Source: Peromyscus leucopus (taxonomy: Eukaryota > Chordata > Mammalia > Rodentia > Cricetidae). Taken from it: a stretch of 64,000 nt of DNA. The position numbers and the translations under genes are program-made. How positions within the stretch are numbered: the stretch's first letter is position 1; every line of letters begins with the position of its first letter. Where the stretch lies: positions 41,504,456 to 41,568,455 of the forward strand of contig NC_051070.1 of NCBI RefSeq assembly GCF_004664715.2, written 5' to 3'. This document shows, piece after piece, positions 1 to 11,989 of this stretch. The notes beneath the pieces were generated by a model that ran no database searches, was not told where the DNA came from, and saw nothing but the letters and a program-made list of their open reading frames with translations.

Positions 1-330
1 GTGACTTATAGAATGAAATATTTAGTTGGGAGCTTCCTTACAACTTCAGAGAGTTAGTTTATTATCATCATGACAGAGAATATGGCAGCTGGCAGGAAGG
101 CATGGAGCTAGAGAAGAAGCTTAGAGTTACATCCTGATCTACAAGCATTAGGTAGAGGGAGAAAGAGAAATATTGAGCTTTTCTGGGCTTCTGAAACATC
201 AAACTTAACCCCTGCAGTGATAGACTTCCTTCAATAAGGCCACACCTCCTAATCCTTCCCAAAGAGTTACTCCAACTGGGAACCAAGCATTCAAACATAT
301 ATGTTTATGGGGTATTGACAGCCAAACTAC
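1..330 (-). mobile_element. ORR1-type MaLR LTR, cut by window edge
   Basis: Reads as the reverse complement of a rodent ORR1 (ERVL-MaLR) LTR: 'attatcatcatgac', then 'aaggccacacctcctaat' and 'accaagcattcaaac' in the expected order. The outer part matching the LTR 3' end lies left of the window. The same family occurs complete at 16231-16584. Old and non-coding; the 76-codon minus frame inside it is incidental. Confidence 0.8.
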
Positions 331-1200
331 AAAAACTACTTTTTATTATGAGATGAGGGGAGAACATATTGGCTGTGATAGCAGTTTTCAAAAGTGAAAC
401 CCCAAAAATGCTAACATAAATTCAATGATTTTTTTCATCACTGTGACAAGTATCTCATTAGGGTATTAAAGCTATAGTATCTTATCATACAGTACCAATT
501 AATCCCAGTTTACCTCAGGAGAGAATAAAGGTGTTATATATTGCTTCCATACATATCATTAACCATGCACTAAGCATTGCCCACACAATTATATACTTGG
601 CATCAAAGAGATTGTAGTTTATTAGAAAGACAATGTGTAAATTGGAATATTAAGGTTGTCACTAGGCCATTTTGCTTCAGAATGAGAAATAATCAATCAT
701 AAGGGAGCTAGCAAGCAAGGATGGACAGGTCTGCCTGGTTTCCTGCAGGAGAGGAGGTCTGGAGAGGTTGGGTTTGTGGACTTGTATGTTTGGGAAGGAG
801 TTTTAAATTCTGTAGCTATCTTTGTTATCTCAAGAATTCGTATTAGTGGTTGCTCTAGGGCTGATATTTTGAATCATATGCAAGTATTCACAATAAAAGG
901 TACTGACTTAAACAATGTTCCTGGTTGTTGCTTAGTTTTTTCTCTTTCTATCATAGTTTGTTCTAAAGTTCTTGAGTATTTAGATTCTAATTCTAAACAA
1001 ACTTTATGCATATATAATCTACTAGAAATCCAAGCTAATTATTATCACATACTTAGAATATTCCTATCTGAAGTAAATATTATTGTGATGACTGCTGTTT
1101 ACAGAGAATAGTTACTACCTTCATCCACTATATGGATTGCTTTATATTCCTTCTTTTTAAATTTTCACAATCATCTCATGACACTGGTGATAGGATTATG
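331..1200. other. Unassigned; possible old L1 remnant at 830-1130
   Basis: A+T-rich with no clear repeat. 'ggttgctctaggg' near 847 and the following text faintly recall antisense L1 of an old mammalian subfamily. A 111-codon plus-strand frame at 776-1111 has no recognisable domain and I do not call it a gene. Confidence 0.3.
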
Positions 1201-1320
1201 ATGTGAATTCACTGGAATAAGTAAAATGTGTAAGAAGAACATGACTGTCTCATGTTTACATGATAGATAACAGAACCAAACTCTGAAATGAGAACCCTTA
1301 TTAATATTTCTTTTTCCACT
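1201..1320. repeat. Left arm of 120-bp direct repeat
   Basis: Matches 2939-3058 in the same orientation at about 111 of 120 positions by hand alignment. The two arms bracket the LTR-A retroelement fragment. They are far longer than a retroviral target-site duplication, so they reflect some other duplication. Confidence 0.9.
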
Positions 1321-1321
1321 T

Positions 1322-1627
1322 TTATTGGTGAAAATATTAAGGCGACTTCACATAATTAAAAGGGAGGTTTATTTTGTGGGGTAACTTACAAGTGAAGGGA
1401 CAGTTTACAGGGTCAGGGAAAGGTATGGCACAGTCCGGCGGTGTTCTCTGGAGAACTCTGCTTGGTCTAACTCCCCCATCCAGGGTCCAGGAACCAAAAG
1501 AGCCAGCACATCCAGATCACAGGTCTTCAGGGTCCTCTCTTGGCCCCGCCTCATAGGCGTGACAGTTACCTAATTCTCAATGGCAGTTGGAACTTCCAGA
1601 TCAAAGCTGGAATGGCTACCCACTACA
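1322..1627 (-). mobile_element. LTR-A (mys/MYSERV-like retroelement LTR)
   Basis: Reverse complement of the LTR at 23192-23497. On the minus strand it begins TGTAGTGGGTAGCC (plus-strand end 1627), directly preceded by a purine tract (plus-strand pyrimidines at 1628-1643), as expected where a 3' LTR starts. On the plus strand the outer end reads 'tattggtg'. The family name is inferred; the LTR plus purine-tract structure is seen. Confidence 0.75.
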
Positions 1628-1905
1628 TCTCCCCCTTTTGTCTAAATAAGACGGTTCTAACCTAATACAAGACTATAGACAAAGGAATGGTTATCAAATA
1701 TTGTCAAGGAGTAATGAGGGATAATGACCTAAATAAGATGGAACTACAACCAATGCAAACAATATTAAGCAAGAAACACATACTAAAATCCAGAGAAGTC
1801 TAGAGTATAGGTAAATGGCATGTTACAAAGATCATTCCAAAAGGTGTCCTATCCTAAAGAACCTGAATCTAATACTTAATATGTTCTATCTAAGATAATA
1901 TATAT

Positions 1906-1949
<44 letters not shown>

Positions 1950-2938
1950 AAATATATATATAATATATATATAGTTACCACTTAGTAACAGTCACTTAAT
2001 GTTTCTCAGCATTGTTGGTGCATTCAAATAGGCTACAGGCCTAGAATATCAGACAGACCATTTTCAGAAGCAGGAATTCAGAAACAGCATCTTACCCTGT
2101 CTTGGCAGAGTTCAGAGGTCACGTTTCCTTTGTCCCACTTATCCAGAAGGACAATGCTCGTATTGTCAATAGTTGAGGCAAGGGCAGTTCTTTGCCCAAT
2201 AGTCCATTTTGTGCCAAGAAGACAAAATTCCAAATGGAAATGTCTCAGAAGCCCAACGTTCTCTCTGGATCAAATTGGTACGGCCAGGAGCAATTGTGTC
2301 TCATGTCAACAGAATTCTAAGTTATTTAAATGCCATATTCTCAGGGTCTTTGAAGTGTTTGAAGATTACCTGTCCATTTGACCTATGTATCTGTAAATCT
2401 GGATAACCCAACTAACGTAACTATAGAGATGACAAGCATAGGTGACTATAAATCTATAAGTCTTACCTACCGAAATAACCTAAGGACTAAGGCTTCATGT
2501 AGACAAGGAAAACAGTCTCTAAGCAAATTTTCAGTAAAGGATGATGACTTCAAAATTGTGACAATACACAAGATATTTATAACAGAGGTAGGAATGTATA
2601 GTGTGATGTGCAATATGACAATAATCTTAAATATATATCAGTATACGAATATCCTAAACAGAAGTAAAACATACAAACAGTACGACAGATATAAATTTAC
2701 ATTCGTATCAATATACAAATATTTCAAATAAGAGTAGAAATATATGTACAGTATAACAAATATAGTTCTGTATTTGTATCAATATACAAATTATCTTAAA
2801 CAGGAATATAGAAATAGTTTACATTTGTATCAACATATAAGAATCCATAGCAGTGCAAATTATCTAAGGCTGCTATTTTACTAAATTTGTTTACCAGTAT
2901 ATACAAATAATCTACCATTATATCTTACACCTATTGGG
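1628..2938 (-). mobile_element. Internal region of LTR-A retroelement, 5' truncated
   Basis: 1628-1960 is the reverse complement of 22905-23190, just inside the other LTR-A. From about 1990 it matches 20970-21480 in direct orientation (for example 'tttgaagtgtttgaaga'). No gag, pol or env homology is recognisable; the frames here (to 117 codons) carry no motif. It ends at the right 120-bp arm with no second LTR. Confidence 0.65.
1897..1972. repeat. (TA)n microsatellite
   Basis: Alternating TA with an A9 interruption, inside the retroelement internal region. The corresponding stretch of the other copy (about 22915) has only a short 'atatatat', so it expanded in this copy. Confidence 0.95.
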
Positions 2939-3058
2939 ATGTGAATTCATTGGAATAAGTAAAATGTGTAAGAAGAGCATAACTATCTTATGTTTACATG
3001 ATAGATAACATAACGAAACTCTGAAATGAGAACACTTATTAATATTTCTTTTTCCATT
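2939..3058. repeat. Right arm of 120-bp direct repeat
   Basis: Second copy of 1201-1320, about 92 percent identical. It is followed by 'ttgcttctatattggtgagc'. The left arm runs instead into 'ttattggtgaaaat', the outer LTR end. Confidence 0.9.
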
Positions 3059-4254
3059 TTTGCTTCTATATTGGTGAGCCCAATGTGTGTGTGTATATGT
3101 GTGTGTGTGTGCAAGCACACAAAATACTTGAAAAAAGCAAACACAGCAGTTTAAGTGCTTTCTCACCTCATGCTTTGTCTTCTTTAGATATGTGTTGTAC
3201 TAATATAGAAAACATGCTAGATGATCCTAACCAGAGAGGTAAAATACAATGGAAGTACACCTGCATTTTGACAAGGTAAACTATGGAAAATATACAGTTA
3301 TCTATCATTTTTATTGAGAAAGACTAAATAGACTGAAATTGCAGAATCAAGCTAAAGATATGAACAAGTCTTTCTTGCAAAAATTGAAACAAAGCAGGAA
3401 AAAAAGGGAAAATCAGTAAACCATATAATGCCATCTGGAGCTAAAGAAATATTATGGTCAATCTTAAATTTAGTTATGATTTAAGTACTGAAATTTTATT
3501 TACATCTCCTATTGAAAGCAAACATTTACATCTTCTATCAACTGGTAATATATATTATATAATATTGCATATATTATGCACTTGAAAAATATTTATCAAA
3601 TTTCTAATATCAGTATTACCAAGACATTTTATGTTGTCTTATTAGATATACCATATCTATTGAAACGAGGGTGTGACTGAATAATGAGAACTTTCAGTAC
3701 TTATTTTGTAGGATGCTAAGGAAAGAAAATGTGCAAGTGCTATTGAATCAGTCAAATAGAGTATTATTCTGCAGGATAGGAAAGAAATCAAGGATGTTGG
3801 CATTGTTGCTATTGAGGTATACAATACGCAAAAATGACCTCCACTTGCATATAGTAGTTAGCTCATATTGCTCACAGTGTACTAGCTAATAGCAATAATT
3901 TAGTCAGGTAGAAGTCATTTGAAAACAAATAAAATCAATGTTGACTGTTCTTACAAACAGCATAAGAAAAGACTGTTAGTCATGTGCAATTTTGGCACGG
4001 CTGCTACTCATGTATAATATGGAACAATTTCCATTTTAAATCTCTAGATATTATGTGGCAAACTGTGCTCAATTACAGTGTGAGCTCTTACTAGTAATTT
4101 TCAGTGGTCATTGTATAAAAAGACTCTGTGTGACTTCTGACCTCTTAGAGCCATGCTAGTTTATTTTTCAACTTCTTTATCTTACAAGGTCATGATATAT
4201 TTCATTTGTATCTTCCTATCTGAGGGTTTTAATTAGAAGGCTTGAATTACCCCC
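3059..4254. other. Unassigned A+T-rich stretch
   Basis: Contains a short interrupted (TG)n at 3083-3114 and otherwise no repeat, exon-like frame or RNA gene that I recognise. Confidence 0.4.

Positions 4255-4308
<54 letters not shown>
4255..4308. repeat. (ATCT)n microsatellite
   Basis: About thirteen uninterrupted ATCT units, which makes it a likely length polymorphism. The 61-codon frame across it (repeated LSIY) is only the translated microsatellite. Confidence 0.98.
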
Positions 4309-4309
4309 A

Positions 4310-4780
4310 CCAAGGCTGTTGGCCAATGCATTCTCATTTGGCACTTTTCTCTCTATTCTCAACCTCCTGTAAATTCCTGAATTGGTTTCTCAGGTTTCAG
4401 CTAACTCTTGCATCTAGATCCACATGAAATACCATAAACTTTCTGCAGTTTAAAATGCTATTATCCAGGGATACCTGTAACAAAAACCAGTACCCCATAC
4501 ATTAATGTTAAACTAGTTTAGAAGATAGCTATCAATACTATCAATGCTTCAGATTCAAGGTGGAGAACTGATGTGATCTGACAGCATCCAGTTATCAAAA
4601 CTGCTTCTGCATCTAGCGCTAACCTCAGAAAAATAAATAAATAATAGTGTCCTCAACTAGCACACAAAACAGCTGTCCACTCCCACTACCTCTTTTTAAT
4701 ATAGTTCTTGCAACATTAGCCAGAGCTTATTAAACACTAAATAGGAAGTAAGTAATATGAGTTGAAAAATAATTCAAATT
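4310..4780. other. Unassigned stretch
   Basis: No recognised repeat or frame. It leads into old L1 sequence at about 4781. Confidence 0.35.
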
Positions 4781-5054
4781 ATTCCTATTTGTAAACAATA
4801 TGATATTAGATACAAGATCCAAAATTCTGCCAGAAACCTCAGAGAACTTATGAATTATTTCAGCATAGTAGCAGGATATAAAATCCACTTATAAAAAATA
4901 GCAAACACTCTGAAAATGTGATGTTTAATATTCTTTTATCCATAAGTGCCTCAAAAATAAATAAATAAAGTATCTAGGAATTAACCTACCCAAGGAAATG
5001 AAAGACTTATACAATGAAAACATGAAATCTCAAGAGAGATATTGAGGAAGACAT

Positions 5055-5426
5055 TGTTTGGTAGTTTGAATGTAGTTGGCTTCCATAAGTGCATAGGGAG
5101 TGGCATTATTAGGAGATGTAGCATTGTTGGAGTAGTTATGGTCTTGATGTAGAAAGTACATCATTGTAGAGACAGACTTTGAGGTATTATATATGCTCAA
5201 GTCACACACAGTGTCTCAGTTTACTTCCTGTTGCCAGCAGATCAAAATGTAGAATTTTCAGCTACTTCTTCAACATGATGTATGCCTGCACACTGCCTTG
5301 CTTCCCACCATGATGATCATAGACTAAATGTCTGAGACTATAAACCACCCAAATTAAATGTTTTCCTTTTTAAGATTTACCATGTTTATGATGTCTCTTT
5401 CTAGCAACAGAAACCATAGTATGACA
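5055..5426 (+). mobile_element. ORR1-type MaLR LTR inside L1
   Basis: Plus-oriented ORR1 LTR: 'tgtttggtagtttgaat' start, 'gggagtggcattattagg', 'tgcttcccaccatgatgat', 'aattaaatgttttcctttt' (polyadenylation region) and an ending close to 'agcaacagaaacc...atgaca'. 'acat' sits at the left border and again at the right border, consistent with a short target duplication but not proof of one. Confidence 0.85.
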
Positions 5427-5600
5427 CATTAGAAAATGGAAAAAAAGGTCTCATGCTCATGAATGGATAGAGATAATATTAAGAAAATCATCATTCTACC
5501 ATAGCAGTTTACAGATTTAGTGTTATCCAAACAATTGCCCAAGATTATTCACAGAAATAGACAAATATCTGAAAATTCATATGGTACCACAATAAATAAA

Positions 5601-5601
5601 A

Positions 5602-5657
<56 letters not shown>

Positions 5658-5658
5658 A
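5601..5658. repeat. (AAAG)n microsatellite
   Basis: About fourteen AAAG units within the old L1, starting where the L1 text reads 'ccacaataaataaaa'. Confidence 0.97.
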
Positions 5659-5870
5659 GGAAAACATGTAGCTTGTGAGACCATGATCAAAAAGAACAAT
5701 GCTTGATGAATTACCACTCTAGATCTCAAGACTTATTACAGATTTTAGTAATAAAAATGTCATTATACTGGCAGGAAAACAGAATGTAGATCAATGGGAA
5801 AAATAGAAGATTCAAATATGAACACATAAATTACAGTCGTCTGATATTTGTCAGAAGTATCAAAAATATA

Positions 5871-6506
5871 AACTGGAGAGAAAATAGCAACGTCAATGTG
5901 TATATCTCAAATTACTCCCCTTAACTCAGGAGGACACACAATACATCAAGGTAAACTGAATTGTCAGATAAATTTTGCAATCTACTATTTTATTTTCTAG
6001 TATGGGCCTCTAATTTCTCTTGGAAAATTCAAAGAATAATTTATTCTCAACTTCCTTGCCTTAATCCCATGTTCTGCAATATTTTTCCTTAGCTAATATC
6101 CATCTTTTAGCTAAAGGTGATCTACTTATGTAAAACTCAAACCTATACCTTACATATTTCTGCCTAGGAATATAGTACAGGTTATTACAGTCTGTACATA
6201 GATATACATATAGTATTATATTTGTTGAAACAAATAAAGTCAGTCCAACTGTGTGAATATGAATAGTGTTTGCAATAGCCACAGGCAAAATTCACCATAA
6301 TAGTCACCAATTGTTTGATAGTCACAATGTTCTTAGGCTAAAATATAATATTCTTTTTTTAAAAATTAAAGAAGTGAATAAAAGTAAATGGGATTGAAAT
6401 CCAGGATTTCAGGAACAATTAAGCTCAGCTCTATGCAAGACTAAGCTCAAGTTAGGGGATTCCCTTGTTACACAGGATTCCAGTTCTCATATAAATATAT
6501 ATATTG
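5871..6506. other. Unassigned stretch
   Basis: A minus-strand 75-codon frame at 6061-6288 has no recognisable features. A short TA/GA run sits at 6494-6516, next to the following B1 fragment. Confidence 0.35.
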
Positions 6507-6621
6507 AGAGAGAGTTCCTGGTACCCATATATATACCAGGCTGGCCCCAAACTCACAGAGATCCATCTGCCTTTGTATCGTGAGTAGTGAGTTTAAAGCT
6601 GTGTGCTACCATGCCCTGGCC
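6507..6621 (-). mobile_element. B1 SINE fragment
   Basis: 'accaggctggccccaaactc', 'gagatccatctgcct' and 'tgctaccatgccctggcc' follow reverse-complement B1 order. The left end is replaced by a TA-rich patch that forms 'ggta...tacc' symmetry. Diverged. Confidence 0.75.
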
Positions 6622-6983
6622 ATTCATGTTTTACTTTTGATAATCAACAGTCTCGGCCATATTGGGGTTTCATATACATTGTTAGAAGCAACTCAACCCA
6701 GCAGGTGGCTCCACCATGTCGGACTGCTACATTTGTTGCACTGTTAAAATTACTGAATGGTTTTCTAATCACTACAATCATGCAGAATTAGAATAAGTTT
6801 ACATATTTCTACCTCACTAGCAATTTTTTTTGATAAAATGCAAAGTTTAATGGCATTAACATAGGCATGTATTTGGTAATATTTTATTTGTGGTGAAATG
6901 TGGTAATATTTTACTTGTGCCTTGATAAATAATGCTTTCCTGGAGATCAGAGGGAAAAAGCTAGCCTTTTTAAGTAAACAAAA
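6622..6983. other. Unassigned stretch
   Basis: A+T-rich with a tandem-like 'tggtaatattttatttgtgg' near 6871 and again near 6901. No gene or repeat family recognised. Confidence 0.35.
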
Positions 6984-7055
6984 TCAGGCAGCACATGCCC
7001 TTAATCCAATCACTTAGCAGGCAGGGACTCTGTGTGTTCAAGGCCATACTAGGGA
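6984..7055 (+). mobile_element. B1-like fragment
   Basis: 'caggcagcacatgcccttaa', then 'gcaggcagggactctgtg' and 'ttcaaggccatactagg', match the left half of a degraded B1 in order. It lies next to the composite repeat that starts at 7059. Confidence 0.55.
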
Positions 7056-7058
7056 ACA

Positions 7059-7358
7059 GAGCCAAGCACGGTGACACATGCCTTTAATCCCAGTACCAAC
7101 CATAGAGACCTGGAGGTCTGTACAGATAGACCGTGACAAGGAAGTGAGGTGGCTGGGCTAAGAGCCAATGAGAGGGCAGAAGAGTAAAGCAAAAAAAGGC
7201 GTGGGTAGACAGGAAGTAGCTTGCTTTTGGAAGCTGCAGAGTTGGTGAGATAAGGTTGGCTGTTGGCTTCTCCCATTTCCCTGATCTCTAAGGTTTCACT
7301 CCTATATTTGGCTCTGTTTTTTTATTATTATTTAATAAGACCATTTAGAAATTCATCA
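7059..7358 (+). mobile_element. B1-headed composite repeat, copy 1
   Basis: Starts like a B1 ('gtgacacatgcctttaatcc') but leaves B1 after about 40 bases for other sequence: 'gaagtgaggtggctggg', 'gacaggaagtagctt', then a tail 'atatttggctctg', T-rich run, 'aataagaccatttagaaatt'. The reverse complement of 60628-60985 has the same parts in the same order, so this is a family and not chance. I do not have a secure name for it (B4-related or cricetid-specific are options). Confidence 0.6.
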
Positions 7359-8219
7359 GTCCATGTATTTGGCAAATAATTGAAGACTCAAAAATGGCAG
7401 TAGCAGAATCTTAGTATTGAAACTTTTTGATGACTGACATGGACATTGCATTGAAAGCAGCAGAATATTGAGATCTTAGGTGTAAGAATAAAGATGAAGA
7501 AGTAGGAGTGAAAACAGGAGAAAAATAACACAGACACATAGAGAAAATGACACTTCTTTGGAACAAAGTAACAGCCATATTTACCTGGGTAAAGTGCCTA
7601 CTTTATCCTGTCATGGTATGGTTTGCCTTGAATTATATAAAAAGGCATTGGCTAAAATCAAGTGAATTATTATCACAAATTGAAATTAATTTTATAGTAG
7701 GTAAGGTTTATTTTTCATAAATTCTCCTTTTATAATATTGAATTTGTTTCTATAATTGACATTGAAGAATCACAGAGTGTGTCATCCCCATATGCTATCC
7801 TTTCTCAATCCACTTACATTGTCTCTCTCAAACAAAGTAACTTCCCAGACTGAAATGTCTCATTTTTACAGATATATTGTAGACACATAGAAGAAAATAT
7901 TTGGTGACAGTGACGGGGACTAGAAGACTTGTATAAATGCACAGTAGCTTTTTGGTTTAAAAATGGAAAGTAAGATACAAATTTTTATTTTCTTAGAAAA
8001 TAACTCCTCATAATACTGCTCTAATGACTTCCCAAGTAGTGCCTAACATTAAGTGGTGTTGTTCAATACCTATCCCAGCAGAGACCCATCAAATCTTTCT
8101 AGAGTGCTTGTGAAAGCAACTTTTTAGTCTCACAAACAGGATTTTAAATCCATTGGAGATAGAGATAAAGAAAGGTCTGATGATTCAAATATTTTTAAAG
8201 TTCTGTAGGTACTTAAAAA
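7359..8219. other. Unassigned stretch
   Basis: Mixed sequence without recognised repeats. It ends at the left target duplication of the B1 at 8231. Confidence 0.35.
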
Positions 8220-8230
8220 CTACTTCTTTG

Positions 8231-8402
8231 ACCAGGCAGTGGTGGCACATGCAATTAATCCCAGCACTCGCGAGACAGAGGCGGGCATTGTGAGTTTGAG
8301 GCCAGCCTGGTCTACAGAGTGAGATCCAGGAAATACACAAAGCTACACAGAGAAACCCTGTCTTGAAAACAACAACAACAAAAAAACCCAAAAAACAAAA
8401 AT
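8231..8402 (+). mobile_element. B1 SINE with target-site duplication
   Basis: Full-length B1: 'gcagtggtggcacatgc', 'tttgaggccagcctggtcta', 'agctacacagagaaaccctg', A-rich CAA tail. It is flanked by perfect 11-bp copies of 'ctacttctttg' at 8220-8230 and 8403-8413, the hallmark of L1-driven insertion. Low divergence suggests a fairly recent arrival. Confidence 0.95.
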
Positions 8403-8773
8403 CTACTTCTTTGGTATTTTAGTAAAAACAGCTATTTTAGTAATTAATAATTACCTAACAGGTAAAGGCATATAGTTATAAACAATCTTACATAATTAGC
8501 TTAGTGATACAGAACTTAATAAAAATAATAATAAAGGCTAAGGTATCTCTTCTTTATATAGTTTTGGTGGTAGAAACACTATAAATTTGAAAGTTACTTT
8601 TGCAAACACATATCAGCTAATACATTTCTTTAAATTCTCTTTATTAGTAAACTATTTGTGATCTAGTAAAATATATCAACATTACTACATTCATATATAA
8701 GCTTAAGATAGCCTTAATAAATAATGTGATTAAATTATAGCACTATTTTATAAAATTACACAAAATTTCCCAT

Positions 8774-8863
8774 CCTTTTTTTTTGTTTCAGAGCTGAGGA
8801 CCAAACCCAAGGCCTTGAACTTGCTAGGCAAGTGCTCTACCACTGAGCTAAATCCCCAACCCC
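8774..8863 (-). mobile_element. ID SINE (BC1/tRNA-Ala derived) with target duplication
   Basis: Reverse-complement ID element: T run (its A tail), then 'ccaaggccttgaacttgc', 'aagtgctctaccactgagc' and 'aaatccccaacccc'. Perfect 11-bp duplication 'aaatttcccat' at 8763-8773 and 8864-8874. The A and B box regions of the ancestral tRNA promoter are still visible. It is a retroposed SINE, not a functional tRNA. Confidence 0.95.
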
Positions 8864-8874
8864 AAATTTCCCAT

Positions 8875-10769
8875 TCATAAGATTAAAAATAATATGGAAA
8901 TAGCATAAAATTTTGTTTAGAAAGGAGAAAATATTTCTTTCTTAATAAATAGGTAAATATATTTTAAGGATTTATCAGATTAATACTTTATTTGAAAATT
9001 AAAATTTTCTAAAGTTATTTTTCATTGCCAGTGTATCACTGATCTTTATTGCAGCTTTCTCTTTTTTGTATCTCAAATGAAAGGCATTGTTCTGAGATTG
9101 ATATTAATTTAGCAAATTGTATTGGGTTTCTACAATAAGCCAAAGATTATATGTACAGTAGCTATACAAGGTAGTAGAACATCATTTAGTTGAATTTAAA
9201 AATATAAATAATTATTAAATTGCCCTGGAGACTATTACAAAGTGATAATTAAAGTGCTGTGTGGGCAAGAACAACTACAAACCAGGAGTATGCTTGAGAT
9301 CATCAAAAAACTAATCAGAGAATTGAAGAACAGTTTGGAAATTAAGTTGGAATTGATTAGGCACAAGAAAATCACAAATTCTTAATCAAGCACAGAAATA
9401 CAAAGCCTCTGGCTATACCCAGGTCTCCAGTGATCTTTAGCTGCATGCTAGTGTTAATTTCTTTTTAAAAGATCTTAAATTATAAAGAAGAGCACTTTGT
9501 GAACAAATTGTATTCCCAGTTACAGAAATTATTCTCTAACCTGGAAAACTGAAATAAACACAAAACTTAACACGGAGAAGTTATTTGGTTGGGCATTAGA
9601 CATGAGATATAAAAGCTACACTGATTTTTGAAAACCTAACCCCATGTCTTGAGCCCAGTAATTACTATAATCTAATCCATAATATCAGGATGTGTGGCAG
9701 GAAAGAGGAGCCAGGAAGTGCACTGTGTCCTGCGGATATGTAAGATGGAGCTAAAAGCAGTGAGAGCAGAGCTGAGGTTCTTTTGGCAGGGCATTGTATA
9801 CTTAAGAAAATTCTGAAAACTTCAAAACCTTCTTTGACTATTGAGCACAATAATGATCGCCAGTTGAAGGGAAATACATGTTTGTAAAATGGGTGTCAGG
9901 ATGCCTGAGTGGGTTTATAGTCACAAGCTTTGGAACTTACACCTGGGAGCAGTAACCTGGATTCAATCTAGTGAGAATACAAAATCTCACAATTACTGGA
10001 TAGATAGATCTTCAGGAGTTTTCTCTTAAAAATGGAAAGGAAATTATTCAGGGAATGAATTTTAGGTTTTAAAATGGCATTTAAATTGATAAACTTATTT
10101 ATAATTAATAGATTACAACATTGAAAAAAGGTCGATTACATGTGAATGCACACATGTGGAGAGAGAGAAAAAGAGAGGGAAAGGGAGATAGAGAACGAGA
10201 GAGAAGGATAGTCTAGAAGTCCGGTACACAGCAAAACAAGATTAAAAATTGTTGGAAGATAATAAATTATTGACAGACATATAATCTATAATCTATTTTT
10301 ACTATCATGGGATTAATAAAGATTAGAGGTATTTACATAACACATTCATTCTAATTATTCCTTAGAATCACAAAACTAGAGAAAATTTCAACATGTTAAG
10401 TAGAGACAAGGACATATGATGTCCACATCCAAATTATTTATCTAAACACTATAATGACTAAAATGAAATGTGGAATAAAAAATTATTAATAAAATATAAG
10501 TAAATGTGAAGAGATGCTCACATATCCTATCCAAAATTAAAAAGCTCGCAGAAAAATGAATGAATAAATGTAGGAAGCTTTTGTGAGTGCTGGAACATTT
10601 CAAAAAACTTACTTGAATGCATTACATATGTCACTAGCGGTTAGTTTAGTAATATGGCCATTTAGTAAAGGAACATGGATTGCTTTTCTCTAGGCCTTGC
10701 AAATTTTCCATTTGATTCTTTTTTACTCCAGTAAAGAACCTGGTATGCGTTTCTACTCAAGGATCAGCC
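8875..10769. other. Unassigned stretch
   Basis: About 1.9 kb without a recognised element. It holds an A/G-rich run at 10157-10205 and A+T-rich patches. A 61-codon minus frame at 9665-9850 has no recognisable domain. Confidence 0.35.
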
Positions 10770-11080
10770 CTTAACTTCAGTAGTTTCTTTTTGCAGAAGA
10801 TGGTGATTAACACAGATATTTACAGCTGGTTTAAGTACAGGACATGAGAGACTAGGGAATATTTAGTTCTAAATAGAACTCAAGCCTGATGAAATGTAAA
10901 CGAAAGGGAAAGTAGGCATGAAGTCCTACTCATAGCAAAGCAGCTATTGACAATTGATAAGTGGTAGGAGAGGAGAGATTTTTTTTTCTTTTTTGAGTTT
11001 GTTTTCCTGAGTAAGTTAACTGTGCTCCAGTAGATCATCACATACTCAGGAATATATAGGCAGTACTAACTGAACTTGAA

Positions 11081-11174
11081 ATATATTTTCCCTTTCTGTC
11101 CCTGTCTGTCTCCAACCTGCCTTGCTTTATTATTCCTTGCCTTCTTTTCTTTGATTATTATTTTCAAACACACA

Positions 11175-11220
<46 letters not shown>

Positions 11221-11989
11221 TGTATGTAAATACAATTTTCTTGATTTCATTCAGTGTTTTTTACATGTATATAATTTCAGATCTGATCACTTGGTATTGG
11301 GTAGTCATTTAGGGGTTCCTCTCTGGGATACGTCTGCTTCTCCTGTTTTCAGCATCACTTAATTGCTTATAGTTCGCTATTTAGAGTTAGGATTTCCTTA
11401 TATGGGCATGCTTCTTGGTGGTGTCATTGTTCAGAACCTGTTCAGTCAATCATATTGTGAAGGTACTTTCTAGGAGAAATAATCTCACATCAGATTTCCA
11501 TGTTATCTAGCTAGTATAATTCTTCTGCCCCATTACCTGCCATGTCTTCTCAGCCTAAGTTATAGGAATTATATTGTAGATGTGTTCACAGGGGCTGAGT
11601 ACTACCCTATGATCAGATGTTCTCTTTAATTCGATCCTTTGTGGTTTTTCTTTAACAGTTATTATCTATTGCAAGGAGAAGGTTTTCTAGTGTAAGTTTG
11701 AGGCTACACATATCTGAGGTATAAGGAATAAGTATTTAGATTTTAATTAGTAGTTATGCTGGCTCAGTAAAATGACAGTGGTTGATTCGTTTCTAAATTC
11801 ATGACCTCCCTAGCCCTATGTTGTTATGTAGGTTTCAAGTACCAGTCATAACTTTCTTCCTTTGAGTAGCACTGAGGCCCAATTAAACAGCTGTTAATCA
11901 CCACTAAGTATGAGAGCTGTTATTACACTATTAGAGCTATATTTCTATATTAATCTTTTTGTGGATCGCAGATTGTACAGTGGGTTGAA
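11081..11989 (-). mobile_element. Antisense L1 3' UTR segment inside another L1
   Basis: Antisense 3' UTR: 'tgtctccaacctgccttgc', (CA)n, 'gatcacttggtattgggtag', 'tgaggctacacatatctgag' and 'aaatgacagtggttgat' in order. It splits the sense 3' UTR around it. 'tgaacttgaaat' on the left and 'tgaacttaat' on the right may be a decayed target duplication. Confidence 0.65.
11166..11218. repeat. (CA)n microsatellite
   Basis: About 26 CA units, interrupted once near the left end, at a place where this L1 3' UTR type normally carries a CA/TG-rich run. Confidence 0.98.

Larger units (their letters stand above)
4781..5870 (+). mobile_element. Old L1, ORF2 remnant, split by an LTR
   Basis: Sense L1 ORF2 sequence, heavily decayed: 'caggatataaaatc', 'aatgaaagacttatacaatg', 'cacagaaatagacaaat' and 'attcatatggtaccac' lie in the order of the reverse-transcriptase 3' half. 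An ORR1 LTR interrupts it at 5055-5426, and the L1 resumes after it. An AAAG microsatellite interrupts it again at 5601-5658. No long frame survives. The level of decay suggests an ancient subfamily. Confidence 0.75.

Noticed and set aside
776..1111. 111-codon plus-strand frame rich in I, V and L
   Set aside because: No recognised domain or start context; the text may be decayed antisense L1.
4242..4427. 61-codon frame with repeated LSIY residues
   Set aside because: Translation of the ATCT microsatellite.
8774..8863. tRNA-like sequence with A and B box resemblance
   Set aside because: It is an ID SINE: it has a tail and an 11-bp target duplication.
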